A stretch of DNA of 64,000 nt from Rothia amarae. Lineage in GTDB: Bacteria; Actinomycetota; Actinomycetes; Actinomycetales; Micrococcaceae. Location: positions 1,488,001-1,552,000 of the forward strand of contig NZ_CP061538.1 in assembly GCF_014705945.2 (NCBI RefSeq). The letters are read 5' to 3'. The translations under genes were made by a program, and so were the position numbers. The notes beneath the pieces are model-generated. The model searched no databases. It worked only from the letters and a program-made list of their open reading frames with translations, and was not told the origin of the DNA. Positions 54,821-63,823 of this stretch are shown in pieces (position 1 is the first letter of the stretch; each line of letters opens with the position of its first letter).

Positions 54821-54967
54821 GGTGGAGAATCCTTTAGTTATGTAGTCAATGAGAACAGGGTTTAAGAATTCACTCAAGCCTGTTTGTCCAGTCTAGGGTC
54901 GGGGCAGGCGCTCTCGGTCTCTTATTTCAGATGCTGAGAGAATTTCACGTAGCCCCTAACCATGACT

Positions 54968-55708
54968 CTATTTGTTCAATAATTCTTCAACAGCGGCGGA
55001 GGCTGAAATATTCTTCTCTGCCATGAGATCTTTAACATCACTGGCGTAGAGCGGCACATATTCTTGCTCACTGAGTTCTCTAATAGCTGCAGAGATTTTG
55101 TCTGCCACCATACGCTGAACTTTATGGTCTTTGGCGCGGTCCCAGTATTCGGAGAAATCAAGAGGTTCACCAATGACGGTGCGGATGGTAACTTTCTTGC
55201 CATTCTTCCGCAGGTTAATCTTATTGCTACCACTAGGCTGAAAATCGTTGTTGCCGATTTGTCCCACCGGTACCACGGGTACGCGCTGAGTCAGTGCCAG
55301 ACGTGCGACGCCAAGCTTGGCGCGGTAGCCGCGACCGTCGGGGCTGCGGGTGCCTTCTGGATAAATACCCAAGTAGCCGCCTTCTTGGAGTTTCTGCGCT
55401 CCGCCATCTAGCGATGCCTGGCTCTTAGCGCCACCGGAGCGATCCAGCGGTAGCTGCCCTACCGCGGTAAAAAACCAGCGACTGACCGCGCCCTGAATGC
55501 CGGTGCCGGTGAAGTAGTCAGACTTAGCCAAGAAGTATACCTGGCGCGGAACAGCAAGGGGCAGAAAAATAGAGTCGCAGAAAGCAAGGTGGTTGCTCGC
55601 TAAGATGGCGCCTGTCTGGGGAAGGTTTTTCACGCCCTGCATTTCATGGTGTACTAGTCGAGACATCAGCGGCCCCACCACGGTCTTTTTCAATGCCATA
55701 TAGAGCAT
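54968..55708 (-). CDS. plsC: 1-acyl-sn-glycerol-3-phosphate acyltransferase
   Basis: This 246-residue PlsC-family protein has the acyltransferase motif NHLAFCDS (H-x4-D), the second motif (YFTGTGIQGAVSRWFFTAVGQLPLDRSGG) and YPEGTRSPDGRGYRAKLGVARLALTQRVPVVPV. It makes phosphatidic acid or a related lipid at the inner membrane. A homologue (Rv2182c) is located after aroG in M. tuberculosis as well, so the context supports it. It starts 185 bp from the divergent esterase. Confidence 0.9.
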   Translation of the reverse strand: MLYMALKKTVVGPLMSRLVHHEMQGVKNLPQTGAILASNHLAFCDSIFLPLAVPRQVYFLAKSDYFTGTGIQGAVSRWFFTAVGQLPLDRSGGAKSQASLDGGAQKLQEGGYLGIYPEGTRSPDGRGYRAKLGVARLALTQRVPVVPVGQIGNNDFQPSGSNKINLRKNGKKVTIRTVIGEPLDFSEYWDRAKDHKVQRMVADKISAAIRELSEQEYVPLYASDVKDLMAEKNISASAAVEELLNK

Positions 55709-55893
55709 CTAAAACTCCTCAAACGTATTTTTCTGCCTGTTTCTTAAAATTTTACCTGCCTGGCTCTCATTTCCGCACAAAGCTCTCCCCGGCTAAGAAA
55801 GAATGCGCTGAGAGCGAGCTATATGGTGCAGGTCCTCGCCGTCGAGCGCTGGAAATGTCAGAATAAAGTGCACCGACAGAGAGGCATCGCACT

Positions 55894-56652
55894 ATGAGTT
55901 CCGAGATTATTCACGACCCGCTATCGCATCCAGGTAGCCGTCCCATCGGCATTTTGCTAATCCACGGTTTTACGGGCTCGCCCTGGAGCATGCGACCGCT
56001 TGCGGAATTTTTTGCCGAGCAGGACTACCCTGTGGAGATGATTCTGCTGCCGGGCCACGGTAGCCATTGGAAAGACATGATGCCGGTGACTCACCACGAT
56101 TGGATGGCGGAAGTTGACGCCGCCTATTGGAAACTTCGTCAAAGAGCTTCGCACGTCGTCATTTTTGGGCTCTCAATGGGTGGGATGCTGGCTCTACGGG
56201 AATCTGTGCGCAGGGAAGTTTTAGGGACAGTGCTCATCAATCCTTTTGTGCAAGATCCAACCGTCTTATTGCGCTTTGCAAGATTGTTTTCTCGTTTTGT
56301 GGCAAGCACTAAGGGGATTACCTCTGACATTGCTAAACCCGGTGCTGACGAGGGAGGATACCCGCGCGTTCCATTGAAAGCCGCCGCTGAGCTACATGCG
56401 CTGGGCAAAGAAACACGCCCGCTCGTTCGCTCTCTTAAGGCTCCCGTTCTTTACTTTCGGTCAGCTGAAGACCATGTGGTTTCGGACAAATCCCACCATT
56501 TTTTTCATAAGCATGCTGAATGCCCTGTAAAGTTTATTGAGCTTGAACGCAGTTACCACGTAGCAACGCTCGATTATGATGCGCCCGTTATTTTGAAAAA
56601 CTCCCTTGAGTTTGTGCAATCACTAGAAGCTGATCTGAAAGGTCACGCATGA
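55894..56652 (+). CDS. Alpha/beta-hydrolase, carboxylesterase/monoacylglycerol lipase type
   Basis: This 252-residue serine hydrolase has ILLIHGFTGSPWSMRPLAEFF (oxyanion hole), the nucleophile elbow GLSMGGMLAL, the acid in RSAEDHVV and the histidine in SYHVATLD, so the triad is complete. It resembles Est30-type carboxylesterases acting on short or medium acyl chains or monoglycerides. The stop overlaps the start of the acyl-CoA ligase gene (ATGA), which suggests that released fatty acids are activated by the next enzyme. Confidence 0.88.
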   Translation: MSSEIIHDPLSHPGSRPIGILLIHGFTGSPWSMRPLAEFFAEQDYPVEMILLPGHGSHWKDMMPVTHHDWMAEVDAAYWKLRQRASHVVIFGLSMGGMLALRESVRREVLGTVLINPFVQDPTVLLRFARLFSRFVASTKGITSDIAKPGADEGGYPRVPLKAAAELHALGKETRPLVRSLKAPVLYFRSAEDHVVSDKSHHFFHKHAECPVKFIELERSYHVATLDYDAPVILKNSLEFVQSLEADLKGHA

Positions 56653-58667
56653 AACACATCTCTATACCTGAAGCAGTAGTTTCCGACCCCTCGCAGAACC
56701 TCACCAGCATCCTCGAACGCAAGGTATCGGATTCTACTGATCCTGTCCTTTACAAGGTGCAGCGATCGAGCGGCAACTGGGTTCCGGTACGAGCCACCGA
56801 ATTCAAAAAGCAGGTAGTGGAGCTCGCCAAGGGCATGATTGCAGCCGGTCTTAACCGCGGCGACGTCGTAGGTATTATGAGCCGCACGCGTTATGAATGG
56901 ACGCTTATCGACTTCGCTATCTGGTATGCGGGTTTGGTTTCTGTTCCTGTGTACGAAACTTCATCGCCGGCTCAGGCAGCCTGGGCGCTCTCCCATTCCG
57001 GTGCTAAAGCAGTTTTTGTGGAGACTGAGAAACTTGCCGGTGTCGTCGAGCAGGGCAACGACTTTGAAACGCTTTCCCTTAAAAATACCTGGGTGATTGA
57101 TAGCGGTGCACTCGCTGAACTGGTAGAACAGGGGCAGCATATTTCAGATGAAACGGTTGAGCGACGCCGTTCTGCAGCTACCCTCGAAGACACAGCCTCT
57201 ATCATCTACACCTCTGGTACCACTGGAAAACCAAAGGGGTGCTTGCTGACCCACGGGAATTTTGCGCGTCTCTCTGCAAACGTTAGGGTATGTGAGCCCA
57301 ACGTAGCGCGCGAGGGTAACTCCACCATTATCTTCTTGCCACTGGCACATGTTTTAGCACGTGAAATCCAGATTTTGGCTCTGGATGCTGGAGTGGTGGT
57401 TGGTCACTCCCCCGATATTAAGAACCTCACCTCAGACCTTGACTCCTTCAAGCCAAACTTTCTACTGGTGGTTCCGCGCGTCTTTGAAAAGATTTATGAG
57501 GCATCGGTTCAGAAGGCCGAAAAGGGAAGCGCCATTAATTCCAAGCTCTTCCACCGCTCGGTTGATGTGGCTCGTAAATGGTCTGAGGCGAAGATTGCCG
57601 GTAACGTACCCAAGCGTTTAGAAATGCAGTACTGCTTCTATGACCGCTTGGTCTACTCCCAGTTGCGCAAGGCGATGGGTGGTGAAATTAAGTACGCTGT
57701 ATCTGGCGGTGGTGCGTTGGCGCCGCGGCTTGGTCATTTCTTCCACGCTGTAGGCGTGAAGATAATCGAGGGTTACGGTATGACAGAGACCACCGGTTCC
57801 TTGGCTGTAGGGCGCACTCGTGAATTCGAAGTGGGCAATGTGGGACCTTTGATTCCCGGCACTTCAGCGCGTTTGGCGGAGGATGGCGAGCTGGAAATTA
57901 AGGGTATCGGAGTTTCCCCTGGCTATTTCAACAATGAAGAAGAAAATAAGGTGGCGTACACAGAAGACGGCTGGCTACGCACCGGAGATTTAGCGCAGAT
58001 TGACGAGCGCGGTTTCCTTAAGATTGTGGGACGCAAGAAAGAAATTATTGTGACGGCGGGCGGTAAGAACGTCATTCCCGTCTCTGCAGAGGATCGTTTG
58101 CGTACCAGCCCCATGGTTTCTAATGCCATGCTGGTTGGCGACGAAAAGCCTTTTATTGCAGCGCTAGTTACACTCGATCCGGACACCTTACCAGATCAGC
58201 TGGAACACCTGGGTCTACCCCGCGATATGAGTGTCTCTGAGGCAGCTATTAATCCTCGTGTGCGGGAGGCTGTACAGAAGTTTGTGGATGATGCCAATAC
58301 TTTTGTATCTCGTGCCGAGTCGATCCGCGAATTCCGTATCCTTAACCGCGATTTCACTGAGGAAGACGGACATTTGACTCCCTCGCAGAAGATTAAGCGT
58401 CCAGTTATTCTGCAGGAATTTTCGGCGTACGTAGATGATATGTACAACCGCACCAAGGATTCTATCGCGGAATCTCGCAAGAAGCTCCAGGAGTATTCGG
58501 ATAAGCGTTCGGAGCGGGTTGAGGTTAAGCGTGCAGAACGAGCTGAGAAGTTTGAGGAATTCCGCCATGAGACCGGCAATAAGTTGATTGACTTGGGCTC
58601 ACAGCTAAAGAATCCTCAACCGAAGAACTCTAAGAAACATGGAAAGTCTAGGGCTGAGGAGAAGTAG
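56649..58667 (+). CDS. Long-chain fatty-acid-CoA ligase (FadD15 type)
   Basis: This 672-residue AMP-forming ligase activates fatty acids to acyl-CoA. The P-loop is IIYTSGTTGKPKGCLLTHGN; further motifs are VSGGGALAPRLGHFFHAVGVKIIEGYGMTETTG, DGWLRTGDLAQIDERGFLKIVGRKKEIIVTAGGKNV. The last ~90 residues form a Lys/Glu/Arg-rich coiled helix and a basic tail (QLKNPQPKNSKKHGKSRAEEK), longer than usual. The position matches Rv2187 (fadD15) of M. tuberculosis. It is translationally coupled to the upstream esterase. Confidence 0.92.
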   Translation: MKHISIPEAVVSDPSQNLTSILERKVSDSTDPVLYKVQRSSGNWVPVRATEFKKQVVELAKGMIAAGLNRGDVVGIMSRTRYEWTLIDFAIWYAGLVSVPVYETSSPAQAAWALSHSGAKAVFVETEKLAGVVEQGNDFETLSLKNTWVIDSGALAELVEQGQHISDETVERRRSAATLEDTASIIYTSGTTGKPKGCLLTHGNFARLSANVRVCEPNVAREGNSTIIFLPLAHVLAREIQILALDAGVVVGHSPDIKNLTSDLDSFKPNFLLVVPRVFEKIYEASVQKAEKGSAINSKLFHRSVDVARKWSEAKIAGNVPKRLEMQYCFYDRLVYSQLRKAMGGEIKYAVSGGGALAPRLGHFFHAVGVKIIEGYGMTETTGSLAVGRTREFEVGNVGPLIPGTSARLAEDGELEIKGIGVSPGYFNNEEENKVAYTEDGWLRTGDLAQIDERGFLKIVGRKKEIIVTAGGKNVIPVSAEDRLRTSPMVSNAMLVGDEKPFIAALVTLDPDTLPDQLEHLGLPRDMSVSEAAINPRVREAVQKFVDDANTFVSRAESIREFRILNRDFTEEDGHLTPSQKIKRPVILQEFSAYVDDMYNRTKDSIAESRKKLQEYSDKRSERVEVKRAERAEKFEEFRHETGNKLIDLGSQLKNPQPKNSKKHGKSRAEEK

Positions 58668-58701
58668 GAAGCCTAAGAACAAATCAACAACAGGGTATAA
58701 G

Positions 58702-58827
58702 CGGTCATGAAAAGGGCACGCGCGAAGCGTTTACTGTAGAACCCGACTTGCGAGTTTTGCGAAGCGAGCAATGTCTGCACTGAAGGAAGCTACAGTAATA
58801 AGCTAAGCCAGTGTCCTTTTCATACCG
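58702..58827. repeat. 126-nt nested inverted repeat between fadD and mtr
   Basis: The outer arms CGGT-C-ATGAAAAGGGCAC (58702-58719) and GTGTCCTTTTCAT-ACCG (58811-58827) pair fully in RNA with one G-U and one bulge. A second stem, TTACTGTAG (58731-58739) with CTACAGTAA (58790-58798), is perfect, and GCGAAGCG occurs twice inside (58722, 58759). There is no T run and no open frame. It may be a structured RNA, a non-canonical terminator for the convergent genes, or a small MITE-like relic. Confidence 0.65.
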
Positions 58828-58835
58828 TCGAGTTT

Positions 58836-60245
58836 TTACTTTTCTAGTTCTAGGCCAAGAAGCGCATTCTCTACTACCTCTGTAAGCGCTGGGTGAATCC
58901 AGAACTGCCCACGCGCCATCTCATGGGCGGTGAGTCCAAAGCTCATTGCCTGAATCAGTGGTTGAATGAGCATCGAGGATTCTTCGCCCACCAGGTGTGC
59001 GCCCAAAAGTTCGCCGGTATCTTTGCGGGCAATGACCTTGCACAGCCCGACCTGATCTTCCATTGCCCAGCCGTAGGCGACGTCGCCAAAGTTCTGCACT
59101 TTCACCGCAATTTCGAAGCCTTCTTCGGTTGCTTTGGTGCGCGCTTCGTCTTCGGTCAAACCGACTGTAGCGATTTGCGGGTATGTGAAGACGGCGGCGG
59201 GAACAAAGCGCTCATCGGTTTCGCGTAGCGAATCGGGGTGGACGAGGTTGTGCTGTACCGTGCGGGTTTCGGCATTGGCAACGTGCTTGAGCAGGTAATT
59301 GGAACTGATGTCGCCGAGTGCGAAGACGCCGTCGACGGGTTTTCCACCGGATAGTACACGGTGAAAACGGTCGACCTCAATGCCACCAGAATCGCGCAGA
59401 TCAAAGAAACTTGCGGCGTTGAGGGATTCTGAGTTGGGTGTGCGGCCTGTTGCGATGAGCACGAGGTCGGTGTCAATTGAAACCTTTTTGCCGTCGTGTT
59501 CGAAGACGACGCGGGCTGAGCCGTCGTCATTGCTCTCGATGCTCGCCAGTGCGTAGTTGAGGCGCAAGTCCCACTGTTTTGCGGCTTCACGTTTGAAACG
59601 CTCGACGATTTCTTGGTCATAGCTACGTAGCAGGGTTTCGCTACGGTTTGCCTGCACGACCGTTGAGCCGAGCCCGTTGAATACGTGGGCGAATTCGGCG
59701 GCGATGAATCCACCTCCAACTACCACGACGCGCTGAGGTAGTTCGTCAATACGCATGACGGTGTCAGAGGTGTGGACGGCGGGGTGGTCGATTCCGGGAA
59801 CCTGGGGAAGTTGATTGTGGGAGCCGGCAGCGATAACGATTTGCTTGCCGCGTAATTTTTTACCAGATGCGGTTTCAAGTTCGTGAGTGCCGGTGAACTT
59901 TGCATATTCTTCGAAGACGGTGACGTTGTCCAGGCTCTTGCGGTAGTCGAGCCCGCCGTGGGAGATAGCGTCGATGCGTTTGAAGATGCGGTCGCGCATG
60001 GACTTCCAGTCCACGTGGGTGACTTCAGCTTCAACACCGAGGCGTCCGATGTGCGTGGCTTCGGTGGCTACCGTTGCCGGGTAGACGTACTGCTTGGTGG
60101 GGATGCAGCCGAAATTGAGGCAGGTACCGCCGAAGGTGCCGCCGTCGATGATGGCAACCTTTTTGCCGTCCCATTCTTCGTTGATGATTGAGTTGCCTGA
60201 ACCTGATCCGATGATGATGAGATCGAATTCTTGGATGTTCGACAT
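58836..60245 (-). CDS. mtr: Mycothione reductase Mtr
   Basis: Mtr reduces oxidised mycothiol, the actinobacterial redox buffer, with NADPH. The 469-residue flavoprotein disulfide reductase has FAD motifs (IIGSGSGNSIINEEW, VLIATGRTPN), the redox pair in GGTCLNFGCIPTKQYV, an NADPH-binding VVVGGGFIAAEFAHVF and the C-terminal catalytic dyad region FWIHPALTEVVENALLGL. Length and the KQY residues after the redox site fit Mtr rather than lipoamide dehydrogenase. It is convergent with the fadD gene. Confidence 0.93.
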   Translation of the reverse strand: MSNIQEFDLIIIGSGSGNSIINEEWDGKKVAIIDGGTFGGTCLNFGCIPTKQYVYPATVATEATHIGRLGVEAEVTHVDWKSMRDRIFKRIDAISHGGLDYRKSLDNVTVFEEYAKFTGTHELETASGKKLRGKQIVIAAGSHNQLPQVPGIDHPAVHTSDTVMRIDELPQRVVVVGGGFIAAEFAHVFNGLGSTVVQANRSETLLRSYDQEIVERFKREAAKQWDLRLNYALASIESNDDGSARVVFEHDGKKVSIDTDLVLIATGRTPNSESLNAASFFDLRDSGGIEVDRFHRVLSGGKPVDGVFALGDISSNYLLKHVANAETRTVQHNLVHPDSLRETDERFVPAAVFTYPQIATVGLTEDEARTKATEEGFEIAVKVQNFGDVAYGWAMEDQVGLCKVIARKDTGELLGAHLVGEESSMLIQPLIQAMSFGLTAHEMARGQFWIHPALTEVVENALLGLELEK

Positions 60246-60341
60246 AGGTGACTCCCCCTGTTTCCGTTAGCTTGTTCTCACCCATTAAACAGTAGGACGG
60301 CATGGTTTTATTCCGCGAGTGGCTGGGTGCGATTAGGATGA

Positions 60342-60902
60342 GTTGAGCAAGCTCAACAACGTGCGGAATCCGCGAACTTCTTCACTCGCTCTGGACGGAC
60401 GAATGAGTTTGAGGCGGTCAAGGGTGAATTCGAGGCGAAGTACGGTCGTTCTGATGTGCCAGAGCGTACCGACGTGGACTGGTTGAGTACTGATGGTGAG
60501 TATGCTCGTCGCGCTGGTGTAGCTGACGAGGCGCAGAAGAGAGTAGAGGCAGCAGAGTCCGAGGTTGGTTCCTTAGAGTCGAAGGCCACAACCGCAACCG
60601 ATACCCGCCAGCGTGCTTATACGGATTACGTGGCAGAGCATGAGTCCCATGAAGAATCACGGGTCATCAAACCGTCGATGACCGAGGCGAAGGCACATGA
60701 GGTTTCTGAACGTCAGATGAAACGCGACCAGCGATACTTGGCAGCAGGGTCTTCACCTGCAAAGGCACGTGAAAGCCTAGCCGCCGAGAAAGCACTGATT
60801 CAGCGCAAGAGTCAGACAGTGGCACAGAAGAAATCGGCTACCTCCGTAACCCCTGCGGCGCGATTGCAAGAAACCCGCCAGCAAAGTATGAGAAGACGAT
60901 AA
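60342..60902 (+). pseudogene. Headless remnant of an unrecognised coiled-coil gene
   Basis: The frame is open from just after TGA 60339 to the stop at 60902 (186 codons) but has no start codon before GTG 60456, although the upstream part (ANFFTRSGRTNEFEAVKGEF...) looks like the same protein. The sequence is hydrophilic and rich in Glu, Ala, Arg and Ser with helix-forming repeats, ending RLQETRQQSMRRR. I do not recognise the family; the style recalls the C-terminal tails of plasmid mobilisation proteins. It probably lost its 5' part when the region was rearranged. A 147-residue product from GTG 60456 is possible. Confidence 0.55.
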
Positions 60903-61060
60903 AAGGCGAGTTATTGCAAAATTCAGATGAATCAGTGGTTCGGTTCTCGACTGAATAAATTTCTAGGATGTTATCAGGGTCTTATCAGAAGGCTAGGTTA
61001 GATTTAAAGAACTAGCTATACCCAGTTTTAGTTATCTGTCTAACTTAAGGAGAGTTTACT

Positions 61061-61618
61061 ATGTCCCGTAGACCCATAATATTCGCCACCGCTGTAGTAG
61101 CTACGCTTGCTTTAGCTGGATGTGGAACGAATACATCGAATGATTCCACATCACATAGCTCCTCATCGGAGGGACATTCGATGGGCAGCCACAGTATGGA
61201 TGGCGGTTCAGCTCCTGCGGGTATCGTTGACGCCAACGCCCCCAAATACCCGGTAGGTACCGAGGTGACACTTACTACGGACCACATGGAAGGCATGAAA
61301 GAAGCGCCAGCCAAGATTGTTGGTGCATACAAGACCACAACTTACGCCGTAGATTACACTCCCACAAATGGCGGAACACCCATCAAAAATCATAAGTGGG
61401 TAGTTCAGGAAGAGCTCAAAGATGCAGGCAAGACGCCTCTTAAAGTCGGAGATAAAGCGGTGCTTGAGGCAGACCACATGCCAGGGATGAAGGGTGCTGA
61501 AGCGACAATTTCCCAGGTTACCGATCAGACTGTTTATATGGTCGATTATGAGGCAAATGGTATGACAATGAAGAACCATAAATGGGTCACTGAGGACGAA
61601 ATCGCCCCAAGAAGCTAG
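61061..61618 (+). CDS. YdhK family lipoprotein (two DUF1541 repeats)
   Basis: This 185-residue lipoprotein has an N-terminal signal peptide with lipobox LAGC (Cys22), a Ser/His/Met-rich spacer (HSMGSHSMDGG) and two DUF1541 repeats of about 55 residues, each with DHMxGMK, VDY and a KNHKWV motif. The His/Met pattern suggests metal, perhaps copper, binding outside the cell, as proposed for YdhK relatives that travel with metal-resistance genes; no such genes are adjacent here. AAGGAG lies 8 bp upstream and a strong terminator follows, so it is a single-gene unit. Confidence 0.88.
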   Translation: MSRRPIIFATAVVATLALAGCGTNTSNDSTSHSSSSEGHSMGSHSMDGGSAPAGIVDANAPKYPVGTEVTLTTDHMEGMKEAPAKIVGAYKTTTYAVDYTPTNGGTPIKNHKWVVQEELKDAGKTPLKVGDKAVLEADHMPGMKGAEATISQVTDQTVYMVDYEANGMTMKNHKWVTEDEIAPRS

Positions 61619-61632
61619 CGTTCAAAATGTTT

Positions 61633-61670
61633 TAATAGTGCCCCCTCCGGCGAAAGAGGGGGCACTATTA
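61633..61670 (+). terminator. Terminator after the YdhK-like gene
   Basis: TAATAGTGCCCCCTC (61633-61647) and its perfect complement (61656-61670) enclose an eight-base loop; the 3' arm ends in ATTA with a short AT tract after it. It is 15 bp downstream of the stop. Confidence 0.85.
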
Positions 61671-61711
61671 ATTCCACTCTGATAATGAAGCTTCCAATAA
61701 ACCTCTATAAA

Positions 61712-62509
61712 TTAGTTGGTACTAAGAGGCTTATTCATAAGGGGTCCGAAGCCGCAAAGAAAATCAGCGCCCGCACCAGAAGAAAACACCCGCAAATAAA
61801 CACCGAGCGGCCGACGGAAGCCCGTATGTAAAACCCGCCAGGTCTTCACCTGCGCAATCGTCCATTCAACCACCGAACGTAACCGATTGATCCTCCGATT
61901 ATTCTCCTTCACCCTAGCCCTCATCCTTGCACCCGCTTTTCGTTTAGTCGGTGTGAGCAACCCCAGCCCGATGTACCCCTTATCTGCCAAAGTGGACTCA
62001 TCCAAGAACCTCCCTAGCTGGTGAAAGCGAAAAGCATAAACATCATGCCTAGCCCCCGGCACCGGGTCGGTAATGGCTAGCAATCTCCCGTCTAAGGTAC
62101 AGATGACTTGGTGATTGAAACCGGTTCTTCTGTGCTTACCTGAAAACAGTATTTGCCCTTGTGAAGACCAGTTCCAGATGGGAATTAACGTGCCGTCTAC
62201 TACGAGTGAGCCAGGGACATTCTTGAGTGATTCAAGCTCGGGAACCTTCAACTCAGTCAGCTTCAATAAGGCACTTTCGATGCGGTTGATGATTCTAGAA
62301 ACGGTGGCTTGCGAGAGATCAAAGATATCAGCTAAGAGGTCTTCGGTGATGTTGTGGCGTAGATAGATGAGGGTAATTTTCAGGGCTTGTGTCAGGCTGG
62401 TTTTGCGAGGTCTGGTGCCTGGTTGATTCCAGATAAGGTTCTTGTTCAGGGCTGTGGCGAGTGTGGCGAATTGTGCGCTAGTGAGCCCAGTTGTACGCTT
62501 GTTGTGCAA
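61712..62509 (-). CDS. IS5-like transposase
   Basis: This 265-residue DDE transposase has an N-terminal helix-turn-helix (ALKITLIYLRHNITEDLLADIFDLSQATVSRIINRI) and the DDE_Tnp_4-type core with Asp in SLVVDGTLIP, Asp in ADKGYIG and Glu in SVVEWTIAQVK, all intact. The start is TTG 62509; an in-frame TAA lies just upstream. The frame runs through the left inverted repeat and uses 14 bp of flanking DNA for its last codons and stop (LSTN), so the C-terminus depends on the site. The element group within the IS5 family is not certain. Confidence 0.9.
   Translation of the reverse strand: MHNKRTTGLTSAQFATLATALNKNLIWNQPGTRPRKTSLTQALKITLIYLRHNITEDLLADIFDLSQATVSRIINRIESALLKLTELKVPELESLKNVPGSLVVDGTLIPIWNWSSQGQILFSGKHRRTGFNHQVICTLDGRLLAITDPVPGARHDVYAFRFHQLGRFLDESTLADKGYIGLGLLTPTKRKAGARMRARVKENNRRINRLRSVVEWTIAQVKTWRVLHTGFRRPLGVYLRVFSSGAGADFLCGFGPLMNKPLSTN
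61726..61745 (+). repeat. Left terminal inverted repeat of the IS element
   Basis: Twenty bases starting GAGGCTTATTC and ending AAGGGGT, perfectly complementary to the right end at 62610-62629. The transposase reading frame passes through it. Confidence 0.9.
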
Positions 62510-62609
62510 CGGTTCTTCCGGTTTGGCTTGAGGTTATTTGTGATGATTTAACGCTCATTTTTGCCTTCGGTGGGACCGTTGTCTAGTTGGTGGCGGGTTC
62601 CTGGTTTTT

Positions 62610-62629
62610 ACCCCTTATGAATAAGCCTC
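62610..62629 (-). repeat. Right terminal inverted repeat of the IS element
   Basis: Perfect complement of the left 20-bp repeat. The adjoining sequence at 62630 enters directly into the truncated Rhs reading frame. Confidence 0.9.
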
Positions 62630-62630
62630 A

Positions 62631-63818
62631 TCATATCCATCTATCTCAATAGGTTTTCTACGGAAGTAGTTAGAAATCTTGAGAGCTCGTACCCGTGACC
62701 AGGTGGGCAGGGGATTCCTTACTCCTGACCCGCTCGTATCTCCGGTGGGCGCTGGTTGGTCTTCGAATGTGTATGCGTTTGCTGGGTTTGATCCGGTGTC
62801 TTTGGTGGACCCTTGGGGGCTCTTGCCGGTGTCTCGGGCTGATTTCGCGGTGTATGCGAAGGAGCATCCTTCGTCGACGTTGAAGGGCTGGGCTAACGAG
62901 CACGCAGATACTATCGCTGCAGTTGCAATTGGCGTGGGCATGGTAGTAGGAGCGGTCGCCCTCATCGCTACCGGACCGGTCGGTCTCATCGTGGCAGGAG
63001 CAGTATCAGGGGCCGCGCTCTCTGGAGGGCTCTCCATCCTCACCAACAAAAACGACGATGGAACCGTTGAATGGGGCAAAGTCGGTAAAGATACCCTTAT
63101 TGGTGGTGCGGCCGGTGGCCTCGGCGGAGCCGCGGTATCAGCAGTGAGTAAAGTAGGCGCCGCTATGAACGCGACCAGAGCGGCTAGTGCAGCTGCCAAG
63201 GCTGAGCGTTTTGGTACTAAAGCCACGACCTTAGCTCAAAAAGCCACCCAGGCGTCCCGTTTTAATCCCATGAGATACGTGAACTCATGGCGCGCAGGAA
63301 ACGCAGGTGAGAAAGCTGCTGTATTGGGGGCTCGGGCTGAAAGGTTTTCTCAGACGGCCGCTCATTATAAGGACGTCGGCGGTTTTGCGAGGTCGTTGCC
63401 TGGGCAGACTGTGCAGAGTGTTACTTCTAATGTGGTGAGCAATAATTTGACGTACGCGGCAGGGGATTTTAAGGAGCATACTTTTGGTGGTTATGCTTGG
63501 GCGACGGCCTCTGCGGTGGGTGTGGGTGTGGTTTCGCCGAGAATTACCCCGTTGCGTCAGAAGGTTGTTGATATTGCGCCTGATGCAGGTTTGATGGAGA
63601 AAGGTCTTACATCTGTAACTGGTTTTACGATGGATCGAATTGCTGATTTTGGTGTGGGTATGACGAATTACGCTGTGGCTCCACAGGATAAGAAACTTAA
63701 CTGGGAAGATGCATTTAAGGATGGTTTCAAGGGCGCGGCCAGTGGCGGTTCGGGTGTTGCTAGTACGGGGTATGCTGATGGTGTTCGTGTGGCTACTGCT
63801 CGTCCTGGTGGTGAATAA
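62631..63818 (+). pseudogene. Truncated Rhs-family protein: end of the core and variable C-terminal tip
   Basis: The reading frame continues from the IS end with SYPSISIGFLRK, a TAG at 62667, then LEILRARTRDQVGRGFLTPDPL and NVYAFAGFDPVSLVDPWGL, the classic end of an Rhs/YD-repeat shell. The remaining ~320 residues are a variable tip: two hydrophobic Gly/Ala-rich segments (AAVAIGVGMVVGAVALIATGPVGLIVAGAVSGAAL and a later GG-rich stretch), then a basic Ala-rich part and AVGVGVVSPRITPLR to ARPGGE. I see no nuclease, deaminase or protease motif. The shell is missing, removed by the IS event; TTG 62679 could still start a tip-only product. Confidence 0.8.
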
Positions 63819-63823
63819 ATATT

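Larger units (their letters stand above)
61726..62629. mobile_element. IS5-family insertion sequence, complete
   Basis: A 904-bp element is bounded by perfect 20-bp inverted repeats, 61726-61745 (begins GAGGCTTATTC) and 62610-62629. It carries one transposase gene with intact DDE residues. The flanking bases (TAA left, ATC right) show no direct duplication, so either one side was lost by a later deletion or the element arose by recombination between two copies. It truncates the Rhs gene to its right. Confidence 0.9.

Noticed and set aside
62615-63226. Minus-strand open frame of 203 codons opposite the Rhs tip
   Set aside because: It is low-complexity Ala/Pro/Thr sequence caused by the GC-skewed codons of the Rhs tip; the plus frame shows the Rhs boundary motif.
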